64,000 nucleotides of DNA from Annona cherimola (GCA_030490835.1 CM059971.1:71876224-71940223); one strand, 5' to 3'. Shown: positions 1 to 11,562, counted from the stretch's first letter. Numbers and translations: made by a program. The notes: a model not told the origin generated them from the letters alone.

Positions 1-60
1 AACCATTTCTAATGTCTTCAACACACCAGCATGTCCTCCAATTGTGGAATCGTAAAATGG
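1..60 (-). pseudogene. gypsy integrase, H2C2 zinc-binding start (partial)
   Basis: The minus strand of the first 60 bases reads DSTIGGHAGVLKTLEMV, matching the conserved H-x-S-x-x-GGH-x-G stretch at the N-terminal zinc domain of Ty3/gypsy integrases. This domain binds Zn and helps integrase multimerise. The window edge cuts the rest, including the DDE catalytic core. It is preceded by the RNase H end of the same polyprotein. Confidence 0.7.
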
Positions 61-173
61 GTTAGAAGAGCTAAAATGTGAAAGATGTTTGAAGGCATAA
101 CCAATCCCTGAAACTTATAAACCAAATTATTAACAAGTCGATAATTAGGAAACATTTCTATATTGTCCTTAAT

Positions 174-853
174 TCATTTATACAAATTAGCAATTTCATA
201 ACTCTCCCGGTATTCTTGGAAAATTGCATTAGTGAGAGGGAAAGAGTATTGACTAACAAACAATATGGATATTTCACCTTGGCGAGAAAGGACATCTGCA
301 ACTCCGTTAGTAACCCCCTTTTTATACTCAATTTTGAAATTACAACCGAGCAATTTTACTATCCATTTTTGCTGAAAAGGAGTCAACCCTTTTTATCAAA
401 TAAGTATCTTAAGCTATGATGGTCTATTCTCACACTAAATTATTATCCAACCAAATATGGCCTCCATTTTTTAACAGTCAAAACCAAAGCCATTAGCTCT
501 TGTTCATATGTGGAACGACTGTGATGATCCAAAGGTATAGCTTTGCTGAAAAATGCAACTAGATGCCCTTGCTATAATAAAACTGCACCCACACCACTAC
601 TTGAAGCATTGCATTGTATAGTAAAGGGTACCCCAAAATCTGGAAGGGCTAAAACAGGGGGATGGGCCATGGCATGCTTGAGTGCTTCAAATGCCTCGGT
701 GGCAATATGAATCCATTGAAATATATTTTTCTTCAAAAGGCCAGTTAATGGGGTTGCTAACAACCCATAATCTTTTATGAATTTGCGGTAGTAACCCACC
801 AACCCCAAAAAAGCACATAACTGCTTGATAGAAGAAGGGGGAGGCCAAGACAA
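174..853 (-). pseudogene. gypsy RT connection and RNase H region
   Basis: 572-853 carries the stretch after the RT palm (LCAFLGLVGYYRKFIKDYG), the classic gypsy linker, followed by the RNase H start (VLALPDFGVPFTIQCNASSSGVGAVL). In intact relatives the catalytic Asp lies in F-x-[LV]-x-x-DAS; here the position reads CNAS, so this catalytic residue looks lost. 174-386 holds the RNase H end, IEYKKGVTNGVADVLSR, equivalent to the usual Y-x-x-G-x-x-N-x-x-ADALSR. The pieces are in different frames and separated by stops. The role in live elements is degrading the RNA strand during cDNA synthesis. Confidence 0.85.
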
Positions 854-893
854 AATAGTAGTAATTTTGTCACCATCTAGTTAAACTCCATGT

Positions 894-1503
894 TCAGAAC
901 AATCCCAAATACTTGATAAAACTCTTACCAAAGGAACATTTTGCTATATTAGTAAATAAAAAATGTTCCCTTAGAGTCTGCAACGCTGTTATCAATTGTG
1001 TCAAATGTAAATCCGATGAACGACTATAAACTAATATGTCATCAAAGAATACTAACATGAACTTCCGAAAATAGGGAGAGAAAATACAATTCATCAATGC
1101 TTGAAAGGTTGCAAGAGTATTTGATAAACCAAATGGCATCGCTTTGAATTCATATTGCCCTTGATGAGTTTGGAAAACAGTCTCTATACCCAGATTTTAA
1201 ATCTAGTCAATAGAATACCTTTGCACCTTGTAGCTCATCCAATTCAATAACTAGAATTGGGAACTTATCTTTCACCGTAATATGATTAAGGGCGCGATAG
1301 TCCACTTATATTCTCCAAAATTGATCATTCTTCTTGACCAATAGCATTGAAATTGAGAAAGGGCTTGTACTAGGTTGGATAAGTCCTTTAGATAACAACT
1401 CCTGCACATGAGCTTCAATTTCAACTTTGTGATAATGAGGATAATGATAGGGCCGAATAAAAATAAGACCCGCATCCAAGACAAGTTGGATTCGATGTTC
1501 CAA
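894..1503 (-). pseudogene. gypsy reverse transcriptase palm/fingers
   Basis: 1306-1503 encodes the fingers start: RPYHYPHYHKVEIEAHVQEL, then SKGLIQPSTSPFSISMLLVKK, a hallmark of plant gypsy RTs. 894-1139 encodes MPFGLSNTLATFQALMN and the catalytic box FFDDILVYS, where the two Asp bind the metals. Stops and a frame change between 1139 and 1306 remove the intervening motif A region as a continuous frame. The catalytic Asp pair is retained, but the protein cannot be made from this copy. Confidence 0.9.
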
Positions 1504-1746
1504 GCCTCAGGGTGGTGGAAGACCTTGTGACATTGAAAAAACATATGAAAATTTATACAGAACCTCCAGCAATTAGTCATGATGATAACTCATCTATTTA
1601 GAAAGACCATCCACCCATAATCCAAATGCTACATCATGAATGAAAAAAACTGCCCAAACTTATGACCCATACGCATTAGAGATTGGCAATTGATTGGAGA
1701 AATTGATCCCTTAGGTAATCCCTGCAGCATGTACTAATGGTTGCTA

Positions 1747-2030
1747 TCAAAAATTCATTGTCATAGCCTTCCAGTCACATTGCACTTTCTCTAGTCTTTC
1801 CAACCAATTGACACCCAGTACTACATCAGAGCCTCCAATGATCAAAGAAAATAAATTCACACAGATGTTATAACCTTGCATTTCAATCCTAACAACTCGA
1901 CATACTCCAAAACTTTTAAGTCTTTTTTTCCCTATTGAACTGACCGAGACCTTTCCAATTGGTTCCATTGCTAAATTCAATTTCCCAATCAATCTTTCAT
2001 CCAAAAACTGTGGGTACTTCTGCTATTCAC
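1747..2030 (-). pseudogene. gypsy aspartic protease remnant
   Basis: The segment SDVVLGVNWLERLEKVQCDWK matches the conserved second half of plant gypsy proteases (usual form D-[IV]-[VI]-LG-M-x-WL). Upstream, at about 2010-2030, the frame reads NSRSTHSF where active copies have DSG-[AS]-[ST]-H-[NS]-F. Both the catalytic Asp and the Gly of the D-S-G triad are changed, which would kill cleavage of Gag-Pol. Confidence 0.75.
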
Positions 2031-2094
2031 CATGATTAACTTTCTTTTCATTAATTCGGTCATTTATCTTCATGGTTTGTATAGTACCACTTCC

Positions 2095-2806
2095 TTATAG
2101 TGCTTGAGAAGAAATCTCCATTAAAATAAGGCTCTCAACCATTTCTTCTGTCTCCTCCTTGTCTATCAAAGCATCCTCTTCATCATCATCAATTTTCAAA
2201 GTGTATAATTGTTTCATCTTACAAATACGTCCCCGAGAATATTTTTCATCGCACGTGAAACGAAGGAACTTTTTACACTTCTCTTGCACCTGCTCCAAGG
2301 ATAATCTAGTTACCAGAGGAGGACCCTTATTTGCTGTAATCAGAACTTGCATGCTAGTACTACTCTCCCCTTTATTCTGCCATGCAGTTCTCTCTATTAA
2401 CCTGATTCTGCCATTACTTGATGTGAGTACGACGGAATTTAAACCGGCCGACTGCTTCGATAGCTTGAGATGTTGTGACAGGTTTGGTCATAAGCACTTC
2501 TACTAACAAGTCCCTCCTAAGACCACCAATGAAAACACCCCACAGGCTCTTATCAAACCAATCTTTGGATCTATTAAAAAGATTTTCAAATTGTTTATAT
2601 AATCTTCCCAATTTATAGTATGATATATTTTTGGTAAAACCACATCCACATCTACCAATCCAGTATCCCTAAACCTTTCTCTCATCGCTCGACAAAATTC
2701 AGACCAATCTGCATTGGGATGAGTTCATTTCATCCATTACAACCACCCAATGGATCCACCTTCAAGGTGTTGTGAAGCAATCCGAACCTTCTTAGAATCA
2801 TGAATT
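2095..2806 (-). pseudogene. gypsy gag, capsid end and degenerate zinc knuckle
   Basis: 2095-2352 reads SLEQVQEKCKKFLRFTCDEKYSRGRICKMKQLY, a decayed form of the C-x2-C-x4-H-x4-C zinc-knuckle segment, usually followed by K-x-[QK]-L. The His and part of the Cys set are lost. 2414-2611 contains YKQFENLFNR and FIGGLRRDLLVEVLMTKP, the capsid C-terminal part that precedes the knuckle in plant gag proteins. Upstream at about 2750-2795 the frame KVRIASQHLEGGSIGW continues gag towards the RTE insertion. Confidence 0.8.
2793..2806. repeat. 14-bp target duplication, left copy (RTE insertion)
   Basis: TAGAATCATGAATT here is repeated exactly at 3320-3333 and brackets the RTE fragment. Confidence 0.9.
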
Positions 2807-3319
2807 CCATCATCATCATCATCATCGTAAGGCATTTCTGACCTAGATGGGGTCAGCTGCATAGATTCTATTGCGCCATTCTTGGCGATTTAAGATTAAA
2901 TTTTTAGTAATTTGTAATATTTTTAAATCTCATTTAATTATTTTCATCTATATTTTTTTGGTCTTTCTCTTATTCTTCTACCACCTTCTATTTGGATAGA
3001 TTCTGTTCTCCTAACCGGTACTATTTTAGGTCTCTTTTTAACATGATCAAACCATCTTAATCTATTTTCTATCGTTTTATCACAAATTGGTCTCGATTTT
3101 AGATTTTCTTAAATTATTTCATTCCTAATTTTATCTTTTCTTATTTTATCACTCATTCACCTCATCTCAAGTTTATATATGTTGTTCTTTAACTATCCAA
3201 TATTTTACCCCATAAAACATAGCAAGTCTAATCGCAGTCTTATAAAAAAAATTAATTTAATTGGAACTTGACGATCATATGAAATTTTACGTGAACTCGA
3301 CGATCACATAAAATTCACA
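2807..3319 (-). mobile_element. RTE-clade LINE, 5'-truncated 513-bp fragment
   Basis: Minus-strand reading gives FYKTAIRLAMFYGVK at about 3200-3245, then KIRKDKIRNE, then RLRWFDHVKKRP and RRIRERPKKYR at about 2940-3065. These are the signature C-terminal blocks of plant RTE reverse transcriptases. The 3' UTR ends in a (GAT)n-type tail, seen on + as the CATCATCATC run at 2808-2826. Internal deletions and a stop show it is dead. It is flanked by a perfect 14-bp duplication (2793-2806, 3320-3333), so it is a genuine target-primed insertion into the gypsy gag. The last part at 3268-3319 holds an imperfect direct repeat built on CGATCA(C/T)AT(G/A)AAATT. Confidence 0.92.
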
Positions 3320-3333
3320 TAGAATCATGAATT

Positions 3334-4050
3334 TACAAATCAAAATGATTTTCAGCCCTTACAATCTAGGAGTTAGGATCACCAAAGGAAATATTAGAAA
3401 ATCCAACCTCAGATGACCATGATGATTATCATTGCCCCAAAATGAACCATCTATCCTGCGGGTCATTCTTGATTCCTCTATCTTGAGCTTAAATCATTTC
3501 CAACCTCTTGTCGTGTCCAATTTAGATCTGGCCCTCATCTTCCAGGAGGAGGAGGAGGCCAACCCACATAATCCAAATTCCTTGTAGCCTGTCGTTGTCA
3601 TTCTCTATCTGGTGCTCACCAACCATATGGAGGAGACCAGCCCAATTGATCTGGGAAAAGATGAGTATTACTCTGGTTATGAAACATGGATCCATGATTT
3701 TGTCTGTATCCCTAATTAGGAATCCTGTCAACATGATACAAACTAAGCTAAATCTCATTTACTTGTTGTCCCAAATTACGGATCTTTGAATCCATACCAA
3801 AAAGAGAAAATTCCATGTGGGAGAAATGGTCTTCTACAATTTGAGCTCATTTCGCGATTGATATATCCAAATTTCTTACCGATTCCTCCGTTCCTCGCCA
3901 ACGCTACTGAAAGACAGCTTGATGATTTTCGTATTCAGACATCCACTGGTCGAAACTGTCATCTCCTTAAGTAAGCATCCTCTGCTGCAGATGAATGGTA
4001 TCTTGCTCGGCTTGGGCAAGACGCACCCGTTGATCTCCGTTCATTATCCC
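3334..4050 (-). pseudogene. gypsy leader and gag N-terminal region
   Basis: This is the continuation of gag and the untranslated leader between the RTE insertion and the primer-binding site. I see only short broken frames (for example minus 3522-3758), with no residue pattern that I can assign securely. The assignment rests on position between the gag capsid and the PBS. Confidence 0.6.
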
Positions 4051-4064
4051 TGGCTCTGATACCA
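4051..4064 (-). other. primer-binding site for initiator tRNA-Met
   Basis: The minus strand reads TGGTATCAGAGCCA, complementary to the 3' end of plant initiator tRNA-Met. It primes minus-strand cDNA and marks the border between the 5' LTR (above 4064) and the internal region of the gypsy element. Confidence 0.92.
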
Positions 4065-4735
4065 AAGGATAGACCTAAACAATGAGAATGGGAAAATGGC
4101 AATATGAATAGTATTTTTTGAATCAGCTCAAAGACTGATTTGATTCTCTACAATATAGTTTTCACTCCAATCACTATCTACATCTAAACTGATTACAGTT
4201 TGTAAATCGAAAACAATTCAAATATCTCAAAAACTTATTTCTCTCCCCAAAGCCATGATTTATACCTCCCTTAACATCCTAATCACCGCAACGCGTGTCC
4301 AGAATTTATGCCTCAACGACCAAATTTACTCTTCCTTGTCGCCCTCATTTTAGGGCTCCAATGAGCTTTAGGTTTGATATTTTCTTTGTGCATAAGATAA
4401 TAACGACCCGACCCATCCGTAAGATCCATCTCTTTCCCAGCAACCGAACCTTCAAAGATGTTCCTAGCATCCGCACTTGCACTGCCAACCACTGATGGAG
4501 ATTGGTAAAAGATGGGTCTATAAGAAGTATTTGATTTTTCATCAAAACATGTGTTCTACCTAAAATTTTATATATGTTGCCCCTCTAAACTCTTTTTTCA
4601 CTTTGAGTGGCAAAATCTTCTTCCATTTAGACCCATGAACATCTTCCGCATTAAGAATAACTGATCACTAATAGCAACAACAACAACAACAATAATAATA
4701 TGCATAGTGGAAAGAAAATAAATACTAATAGGAAG
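4065..4735 (-). mobile_element. probable 5' LTR of the gypsy element, outer border unresolved
   Basis: By position, sequence beyond the PBS should be the 5' LTR. The second LTR is off-window, so its outer end cannot be fixed by comparison. On the minus strand TATAAATC at 4257-4264 lies about 190 bp before the PBS, a sensible place for the LTR TATA box. The frames here (for example + 4295-4495) show no recognisable domain. Confidence 0.5.
4257..4264 (-). promoter_or_regulatory. candidate LTR TATA box
   Basis: TATAAATC on the minus strand, upstream of the PBS in the presumed LTR. Inferred from position only. Confidence 0.35.
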
Positions 4736-4743
4736 GCAACAAG

Positions 4744-6067
4744 TAGGGGTGCAACTCGAGTCGGGTTATACCGGGTTGGAGTGAACCCAAACCAAAACCC
4801 TAAGAATTTAATCCGGGTTCGGACCGGGTTCACATTGGTTTTGGTTTGATTTTGGGTTATAATTTGGGTTACCAATAAACCGTTTTTTTTTTCAAATTTA
4901 ATTGTAATCTAAAAGAAAATTATTGGAATATACATATCAGTGTTTATGAAGTCAAGCCTCACATTGAATTCCGCAACATCTTTTCAAAGAATTCTGCAAC
5001 ATCATGCTGAATTCTGCAATATTCTTTGAATGAACTCTGCAAGTAATTTTTCAGCACCCTATAGACACAAATAAATGACAAATTAGTTAGTTTTATGACT
5101 AGTTGGTCATTTCTATTTAATAGCTAACGAAAATTACTCAAGTGTAGCAAAAATAGAAAATGAACATATCGTACCAACTATTGTAGTTGAAATTAAACAT
5201 TATCATACAAATTGCTGAAATTGAATTCAAACTAAATATTTATCATACAAATTGCTAAAATAGAAATTTACCGCTTGTCAAACTAATAAACTTAAAATAT
5301 GAATCAAATTTATACTACAATATGAAATTCAAACTAACAGATTTCTCATACTAACAGAAAATATAATATGAAATAAATTTATCAACTAAATCTAAATATA
5401 CTAAGCATAATGGTTCAACATTCCAATTTAATTTAAGTGCAATCCAAATTTAAAATGACAATATAAACAAAACTCAAGTTTAAATAAGTTTACATCCACT
5501 TTTATACAAATTCAAAATTCAAATGAATTCATGTCTACAACATTTCCAAAAAAACTAAAAAACTATTCGAAGACTTCTAAGTAATTTCTCCCTTGATTTC
5601 CATCTGCATTTCTAATGTCAAGTTCTTCTTCCTTGATTTACATCTTTGAAAATAGTACGCATCAACCTAGACAAAAAAAATGCATGCAACTGTTAACAAT
5701 AAGAAGATAATAATCATAAAAAATCATCCTAGAAATTAAGTTACCTCAAGCATGCTTTGGTAATGCAGGAAGAGGTGATTTGTCTGAACTAGAGTTGATA
5801 ATGCCTGAAACAAGTATATATATTAATATTACAAAAAAATATGTATAATTTATGAAAAATTATATAAATTACACCGGGTTCGGACCGGGTCAGGTTTTGG
5901 TAACGGGTTGGTGCGAATACAGTTTTGGTTTCGGATTTCTACGGGTCGGGTTGAAACTGGGCCTATTTTGAAAAAATCTAAAAAATAAAATTCTTTTTTT
6001 GGTTTTGGTATCGGGTCGGGTTGGGTCAGGCGGGTTCAGACCGACCCGGTACCAAGTTGCACCCCTA
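4744..6067. mobile_element. non-autonomous hAT element, 1324 bp
   Basis: Ends are inverted: TAGGGGTGCAACT at the left and its exact complement at the right. The element is flanked by a perfect 8-bp duplication, GCAACAAG (4736-4743 and 6068-6075), the hAT hallmark. Just inside both ends are GGGTTCGGACCGGGT-type runs rich in CGGGTT. The middle (about 4900-5860) is AT-rich, with repeats of GAATTCYGCAA near 4966-5045 and several copies of TCATACAAATTGCT. No transposase frame is present, so it would have needed a donor enzyme. Confidence 0.93.
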
Positions 6068-6229
6068 GCAACAAGCAAAAATGAAAATAACACCATCAAT
6101 ATCTGAATACATGGTCCTCCATATGAATCAAATGTCGTCACTGCGACCAACATATATATTCAAAATATACAACCATCCATGTATATCTATGCATCAATAT
6201 GATACATATCCAAAATATATAAGTACATA

Positions 6230-6580
6230 GGGGCTGTTTGATAATGGGCAAAACTCACATACATTGACAAAACTTTTCAACTGAGGGGGGCATTTGAAAA
6301 AATGTCATTTCAAGCATTCGAATCTTCATTTCGCACAGTCGTCTTCTGTCAGTCTTACCTGACAATGTCCACGAACTTAGAACTATGCAATTGTAACACA
6401 CCTAAGAATAGCAGTCACTCTCGTACTTTTATTTTTGGCTCTTACAAATGTGTGCAAAGCAATTAATGAGTCTGCAGCTGTTTTTCCTTTTTTTTTGAAA
6501 AAAGGAGCTTGCAGCTGTTGACTTAGAGTTTCCACAGAGAGAAAAACATGACTAAGTTTTGCCCGTTACCAAACATCCCC
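6230..6580. mobile_element. MITE with about 27-bp inverted ends
   Basis: Left end GGGGCTGTTTGATAATGGGC and the right-end complement GGGGATGTTTGGTAACGGGC, followed by AAAACT in both. The flanks show a 3-bp direct repeat ATA. No coding potential. A PIF/Harbinger-like origin is possible from the 3-bp duplication, but the target is not the usual TWA, so the superfamily is uncertain. Confidence 0.75.
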
Positions 6581-7023
6581 ATAATATCACTCCAACCCCA
6601 CTAGTTAAACACAACTCTAAGGTCCAATTCTCTCATGGGCCCCATTAGACCTACAAGACCTTGTTGCAACACCTCAAGCAACAAGTCATCTTAAAACATT
6701 AATAGATACAACATGGATTTAGACAAATTTAGTAAGATGAATTAACAACGATAAAAAAATATAAGAAATCGATTGCATCATCCAGGCCAACACATGCCAA
6801 GTATCAATGCTTGATATATTAAGCTTAATATTAGCTCTATTTAAGCATCCATGCTCATCATGTTATATACAAACATCCAATTTGTCAATTGGGTTCGGGT
6901 AATAGTCTTCCCTACTCATATCCTATTTTTAAAAGGTCTATCCCACCCTACTTATTGATCGATTCGGTTCCTGATGTACTCTTAGTTACTCATTACCCAT
7001 AGCACCAGTTCCTTTAATACTCA
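6581..7023. other. no gene or recognised repeat
   Basis: AT-rich intergenic sequence; I see no supported feature. Confidence 0.5.
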
Positions 7024-7365
7024 ATGATAATATTTGAAAAAAATATTTTTGTATTTTTTAAATTGGATTATTTGCAAATATACCTGCATAATTTGATAAT
7101 AATTGCAATTATACCACATAGTTTCAAAAATTACAAACAACCCTTATACAATTTGACCATAATTGCAAATAAGGTATATTTGCAAAAACTAAATATTCCC
7201 ACTTAATTCTTGAAATTGCAAATGCACTCGTACAATTTGCATATCTTCGCAAATATAAGCACGTCGCATTGTAATGGTATAGGTATCATTATAATTATGG
7301 TCAAACTAGGTAAAATTATTTGCAAATGTTGAAACTACATAGATATATTTGTAATAAAAAGTGAT
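7024..7365. repeat. decayed inverted repeat of TTTGCAAATATACC type
   Basis: The left part has ATTTGCAAATATACCTG followed by repeats of AATTGCAAWTATACC. The right part (about 7290-7355) contains related motifs in inverse orientation. It looks like a decayed fold-back MITE related to the group at 10734-11208, but boundaries are not clear. Confidence 0.4.
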
Positions 7366-8626
7366 CGCCTGCATTCAAGCTAAGAGCTCGAATTCTATGT
7401 TTGCCAATCGTGGGTCGTTGGATGGGGCGGGTGAAATTTCCAACATGTGATAGAGAATCTTGGTTTATTAGAAAGTCATCCCTATAAGGGCATGAATGGA
7501 GAAGCCAAAATTTTCAAACGACCTCCCTTGGTTGAAACCTTGCCCCATTTGAATTCACTCTTTCACATACGCTCATCGCTCACCACTCGTTGTTCCCACC
7601 GTCTCTTTCAGTAATGAAATGAAAGGTCTCACTTCTCTTCCCCCCTTCCTCCCTCCCTCCTTTGCATTCGTGCTTCTCACCCAAGCTCCCGCAAACCCTG
7701 ATGCCCTCACTACGCTATGCTACTCCTCACTACTACTGTCCCTATCGATGATGGGATGGAAGCAATCTCCTCTTCCCTTTTTTGTTCAGCATTAGGGATT
7801 GGCTTTATCATGTTTGTTGTTTGCGTGTTCAGAGCATAAGGATAATCAAGTAGCCAGCCTTGCTACAAAATAAATGCTCCATGGAAATAGCTGACTCCTA
7901 CTTGAATGGAATGGGCACAACGCCCTAGTGTCAGTCAAGTAATAGAAAGTCTTAGGTTAGAACTCAGGACAAAGAAGGTATAATCGTATTACGATAAGGA
8001 CATTATCTCTCTTTTGCACAAGATCCGTCGTCTTCCCCACAAGATGCCTCCTCTCTCCTCTGCTCCTCTCTTCTATGTTTCTTTATGGAGTATTATTAGG
8101 TATATGAGATTCAAGCTCATAACTAGTGCTCTTGTTACTAATGAAATATTGGTCCATATTGGATCATTTAGACTTGTAAAGGATGAATCGAGCATAAAGT
8201 AGTATGCCTATTCTCTGTAGAGATGAGCAGATGAGGAATAGCCTCGTATATCATTTTTGTTTAGATGGAAAATGGAAATCCATGGTCATTACCACCACCA
8301 TCTTTGGCTTAAAGAAATTATGCCTATTTTCTTAGTGGATTAATTCATTAAAGACTCCATTGTTTCTTCCTTAGATTTTTAATGGCTTCATACATAAATT
8401 GATTAGTTCATAGCATGGATTTTTTGCAATTTCTAATGAAGATCATATTTTAAGATATCTAGAAAATATATGTGAATCTTATCCTCTATTTTTCTCTAGG
8501 GTGAATATCACTAGCAAATGTTCTATTCAGAAAGTAATAGAACTCAAATCCTATCATTGGTTTGTTTTAGACCGTTAGTAAATTTTAATTTATGGAAGAA
8601 GTTAAATAAAGATTACAGATGTTAAC
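7366..8626. other. intergenic, no supported gene
   Basis: Contains a C/T-rich stretch (about 7555-7790) and short frames with no recognised domain. The sequence around 7905-7970, with GGTTAGAACTC, faintly resembles a SINE head but lacks a clear tail or duplication. Confidence 0.45.
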
Positions 8627-8765
8627 GGATCAAGTTGGACGGGTTGTAATCTAATCCTAATTCTAACTCATTTAAAATATCTCAACCCTAATCTGTTTAT
8701 TAAGCCATTTAAAAAACCTGAACCCTAATCTATTCATAACCCATTTAATAAACGGGTTGGCGGGT
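8627..8765. mobile_element. hAT-like terminal relic
   Basis: GATGTTAACGGATCAAG followed by GGACGGGTTGTAATC and ending AACGGGTTGGCGGGTTG, with repeated CTCATTTAAAATATCTCAACC units. This resembles the CGGGTT-rich subterminal regions of the hAT elements at 4744 and 55915. No duplication was found, so it is probably a fragment. Confidence 0.4.
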
Positions 8766-9097
8766 TGTATAGCAAATGACCTGAAAGCCTAGACTTTTGT
8801 AGACAATGATCTTACGGGGAGAGACGAGAGAGTGTTTTTAGCATAAGAAAAATATAAATAGGGCAATAACAGAAAAATGGAATTGGGGCAGTAGTAAAAA
8901 AATAAAAATTAGGTGACAAAAATAAAAATGAAAATTTCCACTATTTGGAATTTTTTTTGGAAGAGCTGAGATGGCTTATTTTTTATTACATTATTTTTCA
9001 TTCTTATATGAAAGGAAAAACTGAATTAGCCTCTGCTCGTATTTTTGTTCGAGAAATTCACCATATTGCAACTAGGACAACAAGGTCAAACTTAAGT

Positions 9098-9370
9098 AAT
9101 GTATATCATCCCATTCCATTCTAATATGTTCTATTCCACTACAACATGTCCAAACCCAAGCAACACATATCATTCCATTTCATTCAATCAACACAAATTA
9201 AATTCTAAGCAACTTGTAACATTTCGTTCTATTAAAACCATCTCAAAACCAAGCAACCTCTTACATTCCATTCTATTAGAATAAAATCTAAACAACTTAT
9301 CACATTATAGGCCATGAAAACAAATCTAAATCCAAGCTAATAATCACATTCCATTCCATTACTACATACT
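9098..9370. repeat. degenerate short-period repeat (CATTCCATTCTATT with AAGCAAC)
   Basis: Blocks of CATTCCATTCTA, TCTATTAAAAC and AACCAAGCAACYT recur roughly every 45-60 bp five or six times. There is no open coding meaning. It could be a decayed minisatellite or an overlapping MITE stack. Confidence 0.5.
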
Positions 9371-10191
9371 CCATATAGCTAGAACATTTACAAATTGCTG
9401 CAATAATTTTTTATAAATTTAACATTTTTCATAACGTTAAATAACATACAATGACACAAACAGGATTACATAGAGAAATAATTAATACTTTATTTCTCTT
9501 AACGTTGTTGACTAGCTCCATCCCTCTTATGTCCTTCCTCCGATTTGCTTCTCTCATCTATACTGCTTGTTTGACTTGACATATTTCATCCTCCATGTCA
9601 TATGTTTCTGCCATGTGATGCTCCCTCAAATCATTGACCCAATGTATTTAAGTCCCCCCATATCCACTACTATTTACTTATGATTGAAGGCCAAATTTTG
9701 GGTTTTGAATCATGTATCCACTTGAGCATCATGCTTTGAAACCATCTTGTTTTTTTTAGGAAGAGGAGGATCTCTTATCCACCCATTTAAAAAACTCATA
9801 TGCATGTAAAGCATGCTATAAAACATAGGCAAAATTAATAAAATGAAATAAGCTCAGCTATCCAAAATAAAAAAGACCGGTGCACGATGTCTAAATAATG
9901 AATAATATAGGACTAACGTGATATCACAAGCATCAAAAAATCGACGACCCAAATTTTGTGGTGTACAGGTTTGTACCATAGTTAGTAAATCACATGATCA
10001 TAGACAATCATCCCTCCACGTAACCTAATTTTGTCATTTAAACAACATCCTAGTCTCTTGATCTCTTTTGGTCATGCATTTACTTTCGTAATCAAGGTTG
10101 TTCCTCGGTATCTTTATAGGTAGATCAATTATTTTTAAGTTTAGCTAGTAATAGCTAAAAAGACTTAATTTAAAAATGCTATATGCATGTA
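9371..10191. other. intergenic, nothing recognised
   Basis: AT-rich sequence without supported genes or clear repeats. Confidence 0.5.
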
Positions 10192-10200
10192 ATTTTAAAA

Positions 10201-10584
10201 GAGAAGTGATCCTATGAGCTTGGGCTAGGCAAATGTCCTACTTAACCCACCTTGAAAAATTTATTTACATTATTTTTTTATTTTTTTCTTCATGCACTTG
10301 TTTATCTAAGTATATTTAACATATAAATAAAATTTTATCATTTTTGGATTTGTGCATAATTTTTGATATTTTTAAAGACGGGGTATTTTAAATACATATA
10401 TATACATAGATGTTTAAAAATCAATATATATATATATGCATATATCCAAAAATGGTAAAACTTGATTTATATATTAAATACGCTTAAATAAATAAGTGTA
10501 TGAAGAAAAAGATAGAAAAATTGTTATAAATAGATTTTTTTAGGTGGGCTAAGGGCAACATTTTCTTAGCTCGGATCATTCCTC
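10201..10584. mobile_element. fold-back MITE, group A (AGCCCGGGCTAAG ends), copy 1
   Basis: A long palindrome with ends related to GAGGAATGATCCTGTTAGCC and the shared core ATCTAAGTATATTTAACATA ... TTTATCATTTTTGGAT. The two 9-bp flanks, ATTTTAAAA (10192-10200) and ATTCCAAAA (10585-10593), match at 7 of 9 with only C/T changes. This fits a Mutator-type (MULE) duplication. No transposase. Confidence 0.75.
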
Positions 10585-10733
10585 ATTCCAAAATGCATGA
10601 AATGTTTGAAATTTAGTACAAATGGCAAACAAATACGCAATGTATTCAACAACTTAAAAAACACAATTATATGTTTATGTGCAAAAAATACGAAAGAAGC
10701 AAAACACAATTCACACTCTCGAATTCTTTTTTT

Positions 10734-11208
10734 GAAGTTAATTTCAAATATGTCCACTACATTTGCCTTTAATTACAAATATACGAGCTAAGTTTGAAAA
10801 CTTTCACATATACCCACTAAGTATGAGTGAAATTTCAAATATACCAATTATGACAGTAATAAATGTTTAATAATTTTAAATTTTCAAAATACTCCTAACT
10901 AATTTAACATTTATTACGATTTGTGCAATATCTAAATCGTTAAAACTCATTTTGTTTAGTTTTTCTCTCACATTAGATGTGTTTTCATTGTATTATTTTA
11001 TCATAGTTGAATGAATATTATTATTAAATAATAAGGGGCATTATAGACATTTCATATGATGGATAACAACAATTTTTAATTATGCCCGACAAAATGGGTA
11101 CGAATGAAATTTCACCTATACTTAGTGAGTATATGTGAAAGTTTTCAAACTTAGTGGGCATATTTATAATTAAGGAAAAATGTAGTGAGTATATTTGAAA
11201 TTAACCCC
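10734..11208. mobile_element. fold-back MITE, group E, with ~105-bp inverted repeats
   Basis: The left arm (GTTAATTTCAAATATGTCCA ... CACTAAGTATGAGTGAAATT) and the right arm are inverted copies over about 105 bp. The arms include AAGTTTGAAAACTTTCACAT, itself nearly palindromic. The internal region (about 10850-11090) is AT-rich. Long arms are typical of MULE-related MITEs, but no clean duplication is visible because the flanks are T-runs. Confidence 0.8.
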
Positions 11209-11560
11209 TTTTTGGTAATGAAATAACATGTATTCTTTTAAATTTTTTAATTTTTCAATAGTCGGCTTAAAATTATTGGACAATATAGATGATAATGATC
11301 TTTTGTGTTTAGATGCACCAGTCATGAGATGCAATTGATCTTTTATGTTGCAATTTCATTTCTTCAGGAAGAACAACATAAGAAGATTAGTCCTTCTATT
11401 TTTATTTTTTATTGCATTTGTTTTTTAAGATAAATTCAGACACCCAACTCTCATAGGGACTCTTGTAACTCAGAGCATTTTAGCAAATAAAGCAAATGGG
11501 AATTTTTTCTTCATTTTATTTGTTTTTAAAATAAATACAAATATTTGGTTGTCTGTAATG

Positions 11561-11562
<2 letters not shown>

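Larger units (their letters stand above)
1..4064 (-). mobile_element. Ty3/gypsy LTR retrotransposon, internal region, decayed
   Basis: Read on the minus strand, the order from high to low coordinate is primer-binding site, gag, protease, reverse transcriptase, RNase H, integrase zinc finger, which is the Ty3/gypsy order. All domains are interrupted by stops and frameshifts, so the copy is dead. The rest of integrase and the 3' LTR lie left of position 1. A 513-bp RTE LINE fragment (2807-3319) interrupts gag. The FFDD form of the RT motif, the HDSTIGGHAGVLKTL-like integrase zinc region and the tRNA-Met primer site suit a plant chromovirus-type element. The chromodomain would be off-window, so the lineage is an inference. 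Confidence 0.9.

Noticed and set aside
2807..2830. CAT trinucleotide run as an independent microsatellite
   Set aside because: It is the complement of the RTE 3' tail, bounded by the duplication.
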